From: Bremerella sp. JC817 | GTDB taxonomy: Bacteria > Planctomycetota > Planctomycetia > Pirellulales > Pirellulaceae | Length of the DNA stretch: 64,000 nt | NCBI RefSeq assembly: GCF_040718835.1 | Contig: NZ_JBFEFG010000274.1 | Coordinates: forward strand, 898,342-962,341 | Direction: 5' to 3' | Part shown: in pieces, positions 9,472 to 17,820 of the stretch | Position numbering within the stretch: the stretch's first letter is position 1 | Layout of the letters: each line of letters starts with the position of its first letter | Notes under the pieces: generated by a model | The model's database searches: none | Told to the model about the DNA's origin: nothing | Seen by the model: only the letters and a program-made list of their open reading frames with translations | Translations under genes and position numbers: made by a program

Positions 9472-10398
9472 ATGACCGAGCCGACTTCGCCCGAGACTCC
9501 CTCCCCTGCTCCAACGCCGCCCGTTGCTCCGGCCCCGCCGCGCGAACGCCGCGTGCCGATCGCATCGATGCTGTTGATCGCGGTTCTGCTGTTTACCTTC
9601 TATGGAGTCTTCTCGTTCTTTACCAGCGACTCCGCCGCTCAGTGGAAGTGGGCGGAAGTGGTCGAAGCTTTAGAGAACGACCAGAACGACCAGGCCAAGC
9701 AATTGGCGAACGAGGCCCTGGAGCTGGATCCGGAAGATCCGCAGCTCCGCTTGAACGCCGCCGAAATGTACTTCCGCCTCGACGACGAGACCGAAGCTCG
9801 CAAGCAAATCGAAGAAGCGATCGCCCTCGGCAAAGAGAAACCTCAGGTCCTACACCAGGCCGCCTTCATCCTGTCGCGTATGGGCCAGCACGATGGTGCC
9901 CTCTTCCTGGCAGACAAGGTGGTTGACCTGGCAGAAACCAAGAAGACGATCCATCTGCATCAGGCTCTCAATCAGCGGGCCTACACCATCGCCATGGCGG
10001 CCGGTGACGATGAAGCTACGCCAGAGCAAATCGAACAGGGGATGAAAGACATCACACGTGCCATCGACATGTATGGCCACGAGGCAACCTACATCGACAC
10101 GATGGGCTATTTGAAAGTGTTTGCCGGAGACCCAGAAGGTGGCCTGCACGACCTGGATACGGCCATCGAGTTCTACGAGTCACGCCGTACGAAGATGCTG
10201 CAAGATCTGCCCCCAGAACAGATCGAGAACATGCCCAAGAATGTTGCTTCGCTCGACAAACAGCTGAAGCAAGTTCTGTCGGTGCTGTATTCGCACCGAG
10301 CTACGGCTTACGAAAAGCTGGAAGAGCCAGAGAAGGCTCAAGAGGATCGCGACCGAGCCGACGCGTACGGGCTCGATCGCAAACGAGGCTTCTGGTAA
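9472..10398 (+). CDS. Membrane-anchored TPR protein
   Basis: 308 residues. The N-terminal cytosolic tail is proline-rich (residues 1-25), followed by one transmembrane helix (about 31-50, MLLIAVLLFTFYGVFSFF). The remainder is helical with tetratricopeptide-like units (AKQLANEALELDPEDPQLRLNAAEMYFRL, then further repeats to the C-terminus). This suggests a scaffold protein facing the periplasm or lumen. Partners are unknown. Convergent with the diguanylate cyclase gene, 9 bases apart. Confidence 0.8.
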   Translation: MTEPTSPETPSPAPTPPVAPAPPRERRVPIASMLLIAVLLFTFYGVFSFFTSDSAAQWKWAEVVEALENDQNDQAKQLANEALELDPEDPQLRLNAAEMYFRLDDETEARKQIEEAIALGKEKPQVLHQAAFILSRMGQHDGALFLADKVVDLAETKKTIHLHQALNQRAYTIAMAAGDDEATPEQIEQGMKDITRAIDMYGHEATYIDTMGYLKVFAGDPEGGLHDLDTAIEFYESRRTKMLQDLPPEQIENMPKNVASLDKQLKQVLSVLYSHRATAYEKLEEPEKAQEDRDRADAYGLDRKRGFW

Positions 10399-10407
10399 TC
10401 GAGCGTC

Positions 10408-11439
10408 TTAGACCGCTTCTGGCTGACGCTGTTCGATACGCTGCGTTTCGACCTGATCGTCCAACCGCATACCGAGCGTCCGTTCCAACGAGCGAACTTC
10501 TTCGAGCAGGTTGTCTTCGTCTTCGGGTCGATTCGGCACCGAGAACTGCCCTGGCAGCGGATGGGGCAGGACAGCATCGCCGTTGTGGAAATAGATGCAG
10601 TTGCGACCGTTCGCTTTAGCGCGGTAAAGGGCCGCGTCGGCGCGAGCCAGCAACGTTTGAGGTTCGTCTGATTCGCTGGCCTGGGCGACGCCACCACTCA
10701 CGGTGACCTTCATGTCCTGCTGGACGGCTGCACGGACACGTTCGGCAAAGATCAAACCGCCAGCCAACGTGGTCGAAGGCATCAGCACGACAAATTCTTC
10801 ACCACCATAGCGAGTCACCACGTCGGTTTCGCGAACGCAGTTGTCGATCAGGCTGGCGACCGCCTGCAGCACACGATCTCCTTCCAGGTGACCATATTCG
10901 TCGTTGATCTTCTTGAAGTGATCGACGTCGATAATACAGAGCGAGAAGGTCAGCTCGTAGCGATCCTTCATCGCGAACAGGCTTTCCAGGCTATCGTCGA
11001 GAGCCCGGCGATTGCTGAGACCGGTGAGTGGATCGGTGCGAGACTCGGTAAACGTCATCAGCAAGTTGGCTTGCTGTCGCACTTCGTCGTAGGCGTTGGC
11101 GATTTGAGCCGAGAGCCGAATCGTCGGACTGAGCATGCGTTCGGCTTCTTCGCACAGCGTTTGCCACGATTCCCCAGGCTGATCCTCGTTAGAACTCATC
11201 ATGGTAATGCGTTCTTTGAAATGAGCGATGCTCGACTGGTGTGCCGAGAGGTTGCGACGTACCTCGCGCGAGATTTCTTCCAATTGGCGTACGATCGCCT
11301 TGGCGCGTTTCAGTTCACGCCGGGCGTAAGCTTGATCGGTCGATTCAGGTTTCTGATTTCGTTTGCCAAGGAAGTATCCGATCAGCGCGATCAATGCCAT
11401 CGCCACTGGGGTCGGTATTCCCATTATCCAGTCTTCCAT
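10408..11439 (-). CDS. Diguanylate cyclase, GGDEF domain
   Basis: Makes cyclic di-GMP from two GTP. Residues 1-25 form a membrane anchor; about 35-130 is a coiled-coil signalling linker; the GGDEF domain follows (DPLTGLSNRRALD near 138, then RYGGEEF near 210). The active-site loop is the functional GGEEF form, and an RETD five residues before it is the RxxD inhibitory site, so product feedback is likely. No sensor domain other than the membrane segment and coiled coil is visible. Confidence 0.93.
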   Translation of the reverse strand: MEDWIMGIPTPVAMALIALIGYFLGKRNQKPESTDQAYARRELKRAKAIVRQLEEISREVRRNLSAHQSSIAHFKERITMMSSNEDQPGESWQTLCEEAERMLSPTIRLSAQIANAYDEVRQQANLLMTFTESRTDPLTGLSNRRALDDSLESLFAMKDRYELTFSLCIIDVDHFKKINDEYGHLEGDRVLQAVASLIDNCVRETDVVTRYGGEEFVVLMPSTTLAGGLIFAERVRAAVQQDMKVTVSGGVAQASESDEPQTLLARADAALYRAKANGRNCIYFHNGDAVLPHPLPGQFSVPNRPEDEDNLLEEVRSLERTLGMRLDDQVETQRIEQRQPEAV

Positions 11440-11516
11440 CCTGGCCTGTCCTGCACACGTTAAAGTTGGATCGATTGTTTGCCCATACTCTGTTTCTGTT
11501 CTCGCTTACTGGCGTC

Positions 11517-11663
11517 CTACGACCTGGTCTTTTTGCCCACCCCCTGCATGCAGAGGAAACCAAAGCCGACGACAACCGCAAACGCGATGGTCCATTCCAC
11601 ACTTCCCATATGCACGACAAAGTCTTCGATTTCGCGGATGACCTGAAATACGAGCTGGCGCAT
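11517..11663 (-). CDS. Small single-pass membrane protein (48 aa)
   Basis: Short minus-strand gene: charged N-terminal helix (MRQLVFQVIREIEDFVV), then a hydrophobic helix from about residue 25 to 40 (WTIAFAVVVGFGFLCMQ) and a basic end. GGGA lies about 8 bases before the ATG. Encoded just upstream of the diguanylate cyclase gene on the same strand. No family recognised. Confidence 0.5.
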   Translation of the reverse strand: MRQLVFQVIREIEDFVVHMGSVEWTIAFAVVVGFGFLCMQGVGKKTRS

Positions 11664-11938
11664 GGCCGAATCCCTAAGACCTGGTAACAAATAGGAAGGC
11701 AGAACGTGGTTCCACTTTTCAACGCTAGGTCACAAACGGGAGGAATGTGGAGAAAACAGCTCAGAATGCTCGGTTTAGGAAGTCCCTTTTGGGGGAGAAC
11801 CAGGCAATACAAACGACAAAACTGGCATTTCCTGCCTCGATAAGATTTTGGGCAAAAAAGCGGTTAAGAAATTGCCAGGGGGGCCTTGAGTTTCAGAACG
11901 ATGGGCCTATATTTACTTATCTCAACGCGAGACAAGTT

Positions 11939-12012
<74 letters not shown>

Positions 12013-12040
12013 CCTCTCCGATCTTTTCGGAAGCGAAATT

Positions 12041-12082
12041 AGAAATGGCAGTTTCAGGGCAACCTGAACACTGCCATTTTCT
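12041..12082 (+). terminator. Terminator after tRNA-Asp
   Basis: Long imperfect stem beginning AGAAATGGCAGT and closing with ACTGCCATTTTCT, with an inner TTCAGG/CCTGAA stem and a T-rich end, 28 bases after the tRNA. Confidence 0.7.
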
Positions 12083-12089
12083 ACGCGCA

Positions 12090-12113
12090 AGTTGTGTCAA
12101 ATTTGACACAACT
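12090..12113. promoter_or_regulatory. Perfect 24-bp palindrome
   Basis: Perfect dyad centred between 12101 and 12102, half-site AGTTGTGTCAAA. It follows directly on the tRNA-Asp terminator and precedes the three large palindromic repeats. No poly-T follows, so an operator or a mobile repeat end is more likely than a terminator. Confidence 0.4.
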
Positions 12114-12117
12114 CAAA

Positions 12118-12426
12118 GGATCCCTGGCCCGGGGTCGCAATGGAAACTCTTTGGCACTCGCTGCCAATCGATGGTTTCGTATTGCTAACATTGCGACGCC
12201 GGGCCACGGATCTAAAGCGGTGCCCTGCCCGGGGTCGGATAGCCAAACTCTCTTGGCATTCACTGCCAATACTGTTTTGGTATTCCTAACACTATCCGAC
12301 GCCGGGCAGGCTATCCGCTCGATTTACGTGAAGGATCCCTGGTCCGGGGTCGCAATGGAAACTCTTTGGCACTCGCTGCCAATTACTCGTTTCGTTAGCT
12401 ACATTGCGACGCCGGGCCACGGATCC
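12118..12426. repeat. Three tandem ~95-bp palindromic repeats
   Basis: Three units at 12118-12213, 12224-12310 and 12333-12426. Each starts with an arm like CTGGCCCGGGGTCGCAATG and ends with its near complement, CATTGCGACGCCGGGCCA; the middle unit has GTCGGATAG in the arms with matching compensatory changes. Units 1 and 3 start with GGATCC and share an inner CTTTGGCACTCGCTGCCAAT; unit 2 has a variant. All would form long hairpins in DNA or RNA. They resemble REP/BIME- or MITE-like intergenic repeats. Confidence 0.8.
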
Positions 12427-12689
12427 TTTTTCATGCGCCCACCGGAAGTTTGTCCGGATTTCTCTTCATCAAACGTCGTCGAATCTAAATGACTTAGATC
12501 CAATACCGGAGTGGGACTCCGGTATTCTTTCAAAGCCTCGACTGCCAAAGCCTAGCACCAAACTAGCCATTGGGAGAAAAATAAATACCCACCAAGGGGC
12601 CACCCAAAGTAGCGAACCGACACCCCCACACTTAGAATGACATTCGTTTATCTGTCATCGTCTTAGCCTTGGGGGGATCTGCCGGAATT

Positions 12690-13565
12690 ATGTCTGTTCG
12701 CAATGTGCTGCTAGGGGGCACCATCACGGGGTTTTTGATAATTGGACTGGCTTGCGGTGGAGGAGGAAGCTCGATTCCATCTCGCTCAAGCACTTCCCAC
12801 CCTGAATCAAAATCATCCTCGAAATTTCAACGCCAAGCCCCAGATACATCTGCCGACCCTCAAATCAGTTCCCAAATTCAAAGCGAACCAGAAGAAGAGA
12901 GATATGACCCCGACCAGGAAGATGTAAAGCGATGGATCCGAGACGGTGAACCCAGAATTGGGAATCTTCGTGTCGGTGCAATCGGATCCGTTCCAAGCCT
13001 TGAAATCACGCAAGTCATTGATCGCACAACAGCCATTTGTACCGTTGGCGAATCTCTACAGTTTGTCATCGTGAAAGGCTTCAATATGGCAGACGCCGTC
13101 GATGGCCAAGGAATCAGCTTGCCTCTTGCTAAGGTCACTGGAACAACTCAATACACAACCATCCTGGGTGCCAACAAGACGGTGCTCGTACTTGAAGCAT
13201 TCGGCGACATAGACGAAGCCCGACGACAAATGCGGGTAGAAGCGATCGAGCGACGCGCTGAAATGGACCGGATCGAAGCAGAGCGAAAAGCCGAGGCGGA
13301 AAGACTAGCGGCCGAGAAAGCTGCAGAGATCAGAGCCGCTCAGTTTCGCGTTTGGGAAACTGCCGACGCGAAGTTCTCAGTGAACGCCCGACTCGAACGT
13401 CTTAGTGGAGACAAAGTAACACTCGAACGCCAAGACAATGGTGAGCTCGTCGAGGTTGACTCAACGCTACTTAGTGATGATGACCAAGAATACATTCGAG
13501 TTGAATTCGCTCGTCGAGCAAGGCAAGCACGCGAAGAACGCAAGCTACTTAAGGACGGCCCGTAG
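12690..13565 (+). CDS. Lipoprotein with C-terminal SHD1-like domain
   Basis: 291 residues. Residues 1-25 form a lipoprotein signal ending IIGLACGGGG (lipobox LAC). A disordered Ser/Pro-rich linker follows, then a folded segment, a charged Ala/Glu/Arg coiled coil (about 175-215), and a C-terminal domain with RVWETADAKFSVNARLERL, VTLERQDNGELVEVD and LLSDDDQEYI. That pattern matches the SHD1 (SLA1 homology) domain common in planctomycete proteins. ATG at 12690 begins the signal peptide; an upstream in-frame TTG lacks support. Function unknown. Confidence 0.8.
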   Translation: MSVRNVLLGGTITGFLIIGLACGGGGSSIPSRSSTSHPESKSSSKFQRQAPDTSADPQISSQIQSEPEEERYDPDQEDVKRWIRDGEPRIGNLRVGAIGSVPSLEITQVIDRTTAICTVGESLQFVIVKGFNMADAVDGQGISLPLAKVTGTTQYTTILGANKTVLVLEAFGDIDEARRQMRVEAIERRAEMDRIEAERKAEAERLAAEKAAEIRAAQFRVWETADAKFSVNARLERLSGDKVTLERQDNGELVEVDSTLLSDDDQEYIRVEFARRARQAREERKLLKDGP

Positions 13566-13590
13566 GGTTCGAAACGCATTCCTCTTAAAC

Positions 13591-13622
13591 AGCCGCGGTA
13601 TCACTCTACTGCGGCTTTCTTC
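13591..13622 (+). terminator. Terminator after SHD1 lipoprotein
   Basis: AGCCGC/GCGGCT stem followed by TTTCTTCT, 26 bases after the stop codon. Confidence 0.7.
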
Positions 13623-14250
13623 TGCGCCTCTGCAAAAACAATCTGCTGCGGTCTCGCTTGACACGCAATATTTTCTGGCTAGATTTGTCCCTTAGGAATA
13701 CCAAAACAGTGCCGCATTCACGCGGCCGATCGCGTCCAACTGCCTTGGGCATTGCTTGCGATCCTCTAACGTTCAAACTTCTGCAAGTTCTTCGATAGGC
13801 CGACTGGCCTGGTCAACGCGTCCGCGCCTTCAACACCGTCCAACGTGCTTTTTCGGCGGCGTGGTCACGATTGATCGGAGTATCTTGCACACACTCCGAA
13901 CCCTGTCGTAGCCGTTTTGCAGAAGTTTCGGCATTGGCTACGACCGCCGAGCTTTGGCTGGATCAGAAGCGGCGCAGAACTGTAAGGGTCCCTGCGCCGC
14001 TTCTGACCGCCGTTTCATGCGACGCCACTTGCGCCGGTTGAATCGGACGCTGCTGCTTGGTGCTGAACCAACGGATCAAAAGCGATGCGCGGAGATTGCA
14101 TGCGCACACCGGGCCGTTACGCGCCCACACGATTCCCCTCTCATGCCGCGGCGGAACCCGCGGTTCCCACGGAGGCCTTGATACCGGCTGCTGCAGCGAC
14201 GGACGCTAGGAGCGAGCAGACGCCGGACTTCTGCACGAGGCATCTGCAAA
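13623..14250. other. Gene-free stretch with 15-bp perfect hairpin
   Basis: No supported gene. A perfect 15-bp inverted repeat (TCAGAAGCGGCGCAG and its complement) at 13963-14006 with a 14-base loop is not followed by T residues. The left junction of the integrase-bearing island should lie somewhere here, but no repeated core could be identified by eye. Confidence 0.4.
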
Positions 14251-15225
14251 ATGATCTCACAACCGCCCATCCTCGGGCCCTCATCTTATTTGCGGCAGTT
14301 CTTCCAACGCCACTACATTCCCCACTGCATCGAGGATCCCACCAGTCGCAACCTGGAAGGCTACGAACGCGCCCTCGACTTGTGGGAGGAACTGACCGAC
14401 AACCCACCGTTAAACCAAATCAGCAGCGAAACGCTGTCCGAGTTCAAAGGCGAGCTGCTCGCCTATCGCTATCGCGGCCGGAACTTGTCGGTCAACACGG
14501 TCCACAAGCACTTGTCCCATATTCAATGGGTGCTCGACCAAGCGGGACCACCTGGCCGGCGCGGCAAAGAGAAGACGGCCGTTGGCTTCCTGGATCGAGT
14601 TCCCTTTACCAAGCTTCCCAAGCGTCGCGAGACCTATCAGGACGAGATTCCCGCGGAACACGTCGTGAAGTTGTTCCACATTGCGGGCGAACATGCAACG
14701 TTCCCCAAGGTCGATGGCGTGCTGCCTGGTCACCTTTGGCAGGCACTGTTCGGCGTCATGCTTTGTACTTCGCTCCGTATTGGTCAGTGTTCGCAAATAC
14801 CGATGCGTGCGGTTCGCTGGGATCGTATGCAGATCGTGCTGCCCTACGAGATCTGCCGCAAGTCAAAGAAGGACGAACCAAAGCCGATTCACCCCCACGC
14901 CATGCGTCTCTTGATGCGGATCCGAGGGCAGCGCGACCTTCTGTTTCCGATGTTCGTCACCCATTCCAAGAAGACGATCTACGACGAACTGCACCGGTTG
15001 CAGGAATTGGCCGACGTGCCCCCATTTGGCTTTCATGCCATCCGCGCGATTGCAATTACCAGCCTGTCAGAGATCAGCGGCGAAGCTGCCCAATTCGCAG
15101 CCGGTCACGCGAGCATGCGAACGACACGCATTTACCAGAAGGTTCGCCTGCTTTCCTCCGCGCAGGAGAAGCTAACGATCTTCGACGACCTGGCAAATGG
15201 GCAGGGGAAATTGGACGTCGTGTAA
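14251..15225 (+). CDS. Tyrosine recombinase / phage integrase
   Basis: 324-residue site-specific recombinase. A core-binding domain occupies about residues 20-110. The catalytic domain shows all five key positions: Arg in TSLRIGQ near 175, Lys in RKSKKDE near 208, HxxR in HAIRAIAI near 262-265, His in AGHASM near 284, and the nucleophile Tyr in RIYQK near 295. It stands at the left end of the phage-like island and probably catalysed its integration. The ATG is preceded by GAGG at a rather long distance. Confidence 0.93.
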   Translation: MISQPPILGPSSYLRQFFQRHYIPHCIEDPTSRNLEGYERALDLWEELTDNPPLNQISSETLSEFKGELLAYRYRGRNLSVNTVHKHLSHIQWVLDQAGPPGRRGKEKTAVGFLDRVPFTKLPKRRETYQDEIPAEHVVKLFHIAGEHATFPKVDGVLPGHLWQALFGVMLCTSLRIGQCSQIPMRAVRWDRMQIVLPYEICRKSKKDEPKPIHPHAMRLLMRIRGQRDLLFPMFVTHSKKTIYDELHRLQELADVPPFGFHAIRAIAITSLSEISGEAAQFAAGHASMRTTRIYQKVRLLSSAQEKLTIFDDLANGQGKLDVV

Positions 15226-15273
15226 ATGGCCGTCCGCTTCGTTGGGATCCCCTGCCCTACTCTTCCACCCGCT

Positions 15274-15369
15274 GCACGCACAGGACGGTCCTGCGCGTGC
15301 TCTCCTATGCCCCCGGTTGCTGGCTGTTCCAACCTTTTGCCCAAGGTGCCGTGGGAACAGCCGGCAACC
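15274..15369. other. Two strong hairpins downstream of integrase
   Basis: Arms at 15274-15285/15289-15300 (GCACGCACAGGA with its complement, tight CGG loop) and 15315-15330/15354-15369 (GGTTGCTGGCTGTTCC with a one-wobble complement). They may be part of an attachment region or a structured untranslated RNA ahead of csrA. Several GGA triplets, the core of CsrA-binding sites, occur in and after them. Confidence 0.45.
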
Positions 15370-15500
15370 AACCAGGAGCCCTGGCGGCCTAAGGAGTAGT
15401 CGGGATGGATTCCACCAAGTCGAACAACCTGCAGCACCGAACCACGCGAGCGAATCGCGTCGCGTGTTCAATCGCTGCCCGCAATTTGAATCAATCAACA

Positions 15501-15535
15501 ACGCCCGCGCAGTGTCTGCGTGGGCGTTTCTTTTT
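15501..15535 (+). terminator. Rho-independent terminator before csrA
   Basis: Stem ACGCCCGCGCAG with near-perfect complement CTGCGTGGGCGT, then TTCTTTTT. It separates the integrase transcript from the csrA-led gene cluster. Confidence 0.8.
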
Positions 15536-15578
15536 GCCCCCTGGGCCGATACCTCGGACCACACCTGAAAGGATTCTG

Positions 15579-15779
15579 ATGTTAGTTCTCTCTCGCTTCC
15601 CCGATCAAATCATTCGCATCGGCGAGAACGTGATGATCAAGGTCGTTTCGATCCAAGGTGACAAGGTTCGCCTGGGAATCGAGGCCCCGAAGGATATCGA
15701 AGTTCATCGCCAGGAAGTGTGGCTAAAGCTCTATGGCGAAAACGAACCTGACCAAGGTCCCAGCGATTCCGCAGCTTAA
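15579..15779 (+). CDS. csrA: Carbon storage regulator CsrA
   Basis: 66-residue post-transcriptional regulator that binds GGA motifs in mRNA leaders. It matches the CsrA pattern from end to end: MLVLSRF, then IRIGENVMIKVVSIQGDKVRLGIEAPKDIEVHRQEVW. AAAGGA precedes the ATG. It heads the early gene cluster of the phage-like island; csrA homologues are known on phages and plasmids, where they may regulate host or element genes. The C-terminal tail (NEPDQGPSDSAA) is acidic and variable. Confidence 0.93.
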   Translation: MLVLSRFPDQIIRIGENVMIKVVSIQGDKVRLGIEAPKDIEVHRQEVWLKLYGENEPDQGPSDSAA

Positions 15780-15798
15780 CCAGGAAGGATTGCGAACC

Positions 15799-15906
15799 AT
15801 GCCCCGCGAACGGATTGAGATAGACACGCTTGTCAGATGCCATCTGACAATTAGCACACCAAACGCGGCCAGCTTCAACACGACACACCAGGCGAAGGAG
15901 TCGTAA
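15799..15906 (+). CDS. Possible 35-aa protein with internal palindrome
   Basis: A short frame with AGGAAGGA 10 bases upstream of its ATG, ending 2 bases before the next gene. It is unrecognised. It contains TGTCAGATG-C-CATCTGACA at 15831-15849, so the segment may instead be a regulatory leader. Confidence 0.35.
   Translation: MPRERIEIDTLVRCHLTISTPNAASFNTTHQAKES
15831..15849. promoter_or_regulatory. 19-bp inverted repeat, operator-like
   Basis: Perfect 9-bp arms around one central base, 60 bases upstream of the replication-type gene. Size and symmetry fit a repressor site; no repressor gene was recognised next to it. Confidence 0.3.
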
Positions 15907-15908
15907 CG

Positions 15909-16892
15909 ATGGCCGGCGAATGGATGCAAATGGATTTAGATCTGCGTGAGAAGCCCGAGTTCCGGCGAATCATGCTGTTGACTGGCGAAGATCGAGCAAC
16001 GGTTCTCGATCGCCTGTTTAGCTTCTGGGCCTGGGTCGAGCGGCACACGGTCGACGGCTACTTCCCAGGCCTGACTGTCGACGCACTGGCTGACATGCTG
16101 GGCGGAACGGCCGACTTCTGGGCGAGCTTGGCCGACCCTTACGTCGACTGGCTGCAGATCACCGAGGATGCGATCGAGGTCCCGCGATGGGAGGAACGCT
16201 TCAGCCAGGCCGCGAAAGCACGCCGCAAGAACGCCCAGACCCAGGCGAAGAAACGCCGCAAAACGACCGTCACGAAATCGTCAGATGCCAGCCCACAAAC
16301 GCCTGACCTAAATCAGAGTTCAGAAAAGAACAACAAGAACATCTCTGGTCAGAGTACCAGAGAGAAGCAACCTAAGGCGAAGCGATCCCAACCGGCCACA
16401 CCAAGCCAGGCCCCTGATCCGCCTGCCTGCACTGACCAGGTAAAGGCGAAGGTAGGGAAGAACGCCCAAGGCGAGCTATTCACCGAAGTCGAGCTGGTGA
16501 AGGTTCTGGAAGTCGCCGAGGAATTGTTCCACCAAGCCGGCTACGTCGGGGGCGATGGTGGGATCTTCTACAAAGCGGCCGGCGTCCTGCACACCAACCC
16601 AGGCAAGCTAACGCGTCACCAGCTCGTCGACGCGGCCCGCGGTTGTCGCGGCAAGGGGAACGCGCCGGGTTACTTCCGGCAATCAATCCGCAACCTGTGC
16701 CCCGACTTCGACCAACTGGAACTGGGCGTCTGGATCGAGCCACGCTGGCCCGATCGCCCACCGAATCAGATCCCAGCACACACCCGCGGTGCGTTGCAAT
16801 TGCGGGGCGTGCCACGAAGCCCAACACCAGGCGATCCGACGGAAGAAGCCCGACGCCAGGTGCTCAACCAACTCGAAGCCGTCGGCGCGTAA
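15909..16892 (+). CDS. Phage-type replication initiator-like protein
   Basis: 327 residues. The N-terminal ~100 residues (MQMDLDLREKPEFRRIMLLTG, then FWAWVERHTVDGYFPG and WLQITEDAIEVPRWEERF) look like the winged-helix N-terminus of phage replisome-organiser proteins. A basic, disordered linker follows (residues 100-185), then a C-terminal part with a helical ARGCRGKGNAPGYFRQSIRNL segment. DNA-replication initiation for the element is the most likely role, by analogy and position. GAAGGAG precedes the ATG. Confidence 0.55.
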   Translation: MAGEWMQMDLDLREKPEFRRIMLLTGEDRATVLDRLFSFWAWVERHTVDGYFPGLTVDALADMLGGTADFWASLADPYVDWLQITEDAIEVPRWEERFSQAAKARRKNAQTQAKKRRKTTVTKSSDASPQTPDLNQSSEKNNKNISGQSTREKQPKAKRSQPATPSQAPDPPACTDQVKAKVGKNAQGELFTEVELVKVLEVAEELFHQAGYVGGDGGIFYKAAGVLHTNPGKLTRHQLVDAARGCRGKGNAPGYFRQSIRNLCPDFDQLELGVWIEPRWPDRPPNQIPAHTRGALQLRGVPRSPTPGDPTEEARRQVLNQLEAVGA

Positions 16893-16928
16893 CCACGGCA
16901 AACAACTGCCCCTTTTGAAAGTGAACCC

Positions 16929-17273
16929 ATGAGCAAATCCGCGACGATCCAAGTCGACGTAGTCACCCCCTACGAAGCGATGCCTGGCGACAACAACCTT
17001 CCGACCTTCACATTTACGCAATTCGCCTTAGAGGGGCAAACGATTGAGGTATCACCAGCAAGCCTGATCGTCTCCCTGGAAAGTTTGCGATCGCAAGCAA
17101 AGGAGCAAGGCCGCGACCTGGTTCCTGGTGACATCATTCGCGTTGCCGTTACCGACCAGGGCGACAACGGCCGACCGCAACCGCCATGCGTCACCCATTA
17201 CCGGTTGGCACAACACAACCACCTGCACCAGGTGGTTGCCTGTATCGCTCAACTGCAGCCCAGCTTGAACTGA
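16929..17273 (+). CDS. Hypothetical protein (114 aa)
   Basis: Unrecognised soluble protein in the same-strand cluster of the island. It starts at ATG 16929 with a GAAAGTGAACCC leader. It is predicted to be mostly beta-strand; no cysteine cluster or membrane segment. Confidence 0.6.
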   Translation: MSKSATIQVDVVTPYEAMPGDNNLPTFTFTQFALEGQTIEVSPASLIVSLESLRSQAKEQGRDLVPGDIIRVAVTDQGDNGRPQPPCVTHYRLAQHNHLHQVVACIAQLQPSLN

Positions 17274-17285
17274 AAGGGCCGGCCA

Positions 17286-17594
17286 ATGCTCAAGAAGCAA
17301 TCGATTATCACGCTGGCTGTTTGGGTCGGCATTGAACGCGACCAGGCCCCGATTCTGGAACACCAGCGGATCGAGACACCAGGCGGCGACTCGCGATTGG
17401 CGGGGTCGCTGGGGCTGCACATGAATATGGCCGACGTTCCCCGGGAACCTGGCTTGTACGTGATCAAGGCATCCGCGTGTGTTCACCAGGTGCCTGGTCA
17501 TGGCTGGGCGTGCCGGTTGATCTTTGAAGATGCCCAGCGCGTCACGGAGGGCCTGACAAGCCTGGTCAAACGCTGGGAAGCGGAGGCCGCGTGA
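17286..17594 (+). CDS. Hypothetical protein (102 aa)
   Basis: Unrecognised. Small alpha/beta protein with MLKKQSIITLAVWVGIERD at the start and a C-terminal helix. Its stop TGA overlaps the ATG of the next gene, so the two are probably translationally coupled. Confidence 0.6.
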   Translation: MLKKQSIITLAVWVGIERDQAPILEHQRIETPGGDSRLAGSLGLHMNMADVPREPGLYVIKASACVHQVPGHGWACRLIFEDAQRVTEGLTSLVKRWEAEAA

Positions 17595-17791
17595 TGGCGA
17601 CCAAGAAACGCAAGGAACGAAAGCCGGACGACGAGGAATGGGCCTTGTGGTTCTGGAAGTGTTCCCGCTGCAACCTCATTCGCAAAGCGGATCCGCGAGC
17701 CGGATACTGCCCGACCTGCCGAAACCCGGAGTTTGAACCGATCCACCGCGAACGCGTTGCTGGATCGCAGATGGAATTGTTTCACGTTTGA
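17594..17791 (+). CDS. Small zinc-ribbon protein (65 aa)
   Basis: Basic N-terminus, then a CxxC pair in KCSRCNLIRKAD and a second in YCPTCRNPEF, 17 residues apart: a classic rubredoxin-like zinc ribbon. Starts at the ATG overlapping the previous stop. Nucleic-acid binding is plausible. Confidence 0.65.
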   Translation: MATKKRKERKPDDEEWALWFWKCSRCNLIRKADPRAGYCPTCRNPEFEPIHRERVAGSQMELFHV

Positions 17792-17820
17792 AGAAAGACG
17801 AACAGCAAGGCGTTAGGACC

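Noticed and set aside
12118..12426. Possible CRISPR or tRNA-like cluster
   Set aside because: Units are self-complementary and contiguous with no constant repeat/variable spacer pattern; no cloverleaf forms.
14085..15392. 435-residue frame overlapping the integrase
   Set aside because: Arg/Pro-rich out-of-frame reading; the integrase frame has all catalytic residues.
15406..15570. Short frame starting MDSTKSNNLQHRTT before csrA
   Set aside because: It reads through the terminator hairpin, and csrA has its own ribosome site at 15567.
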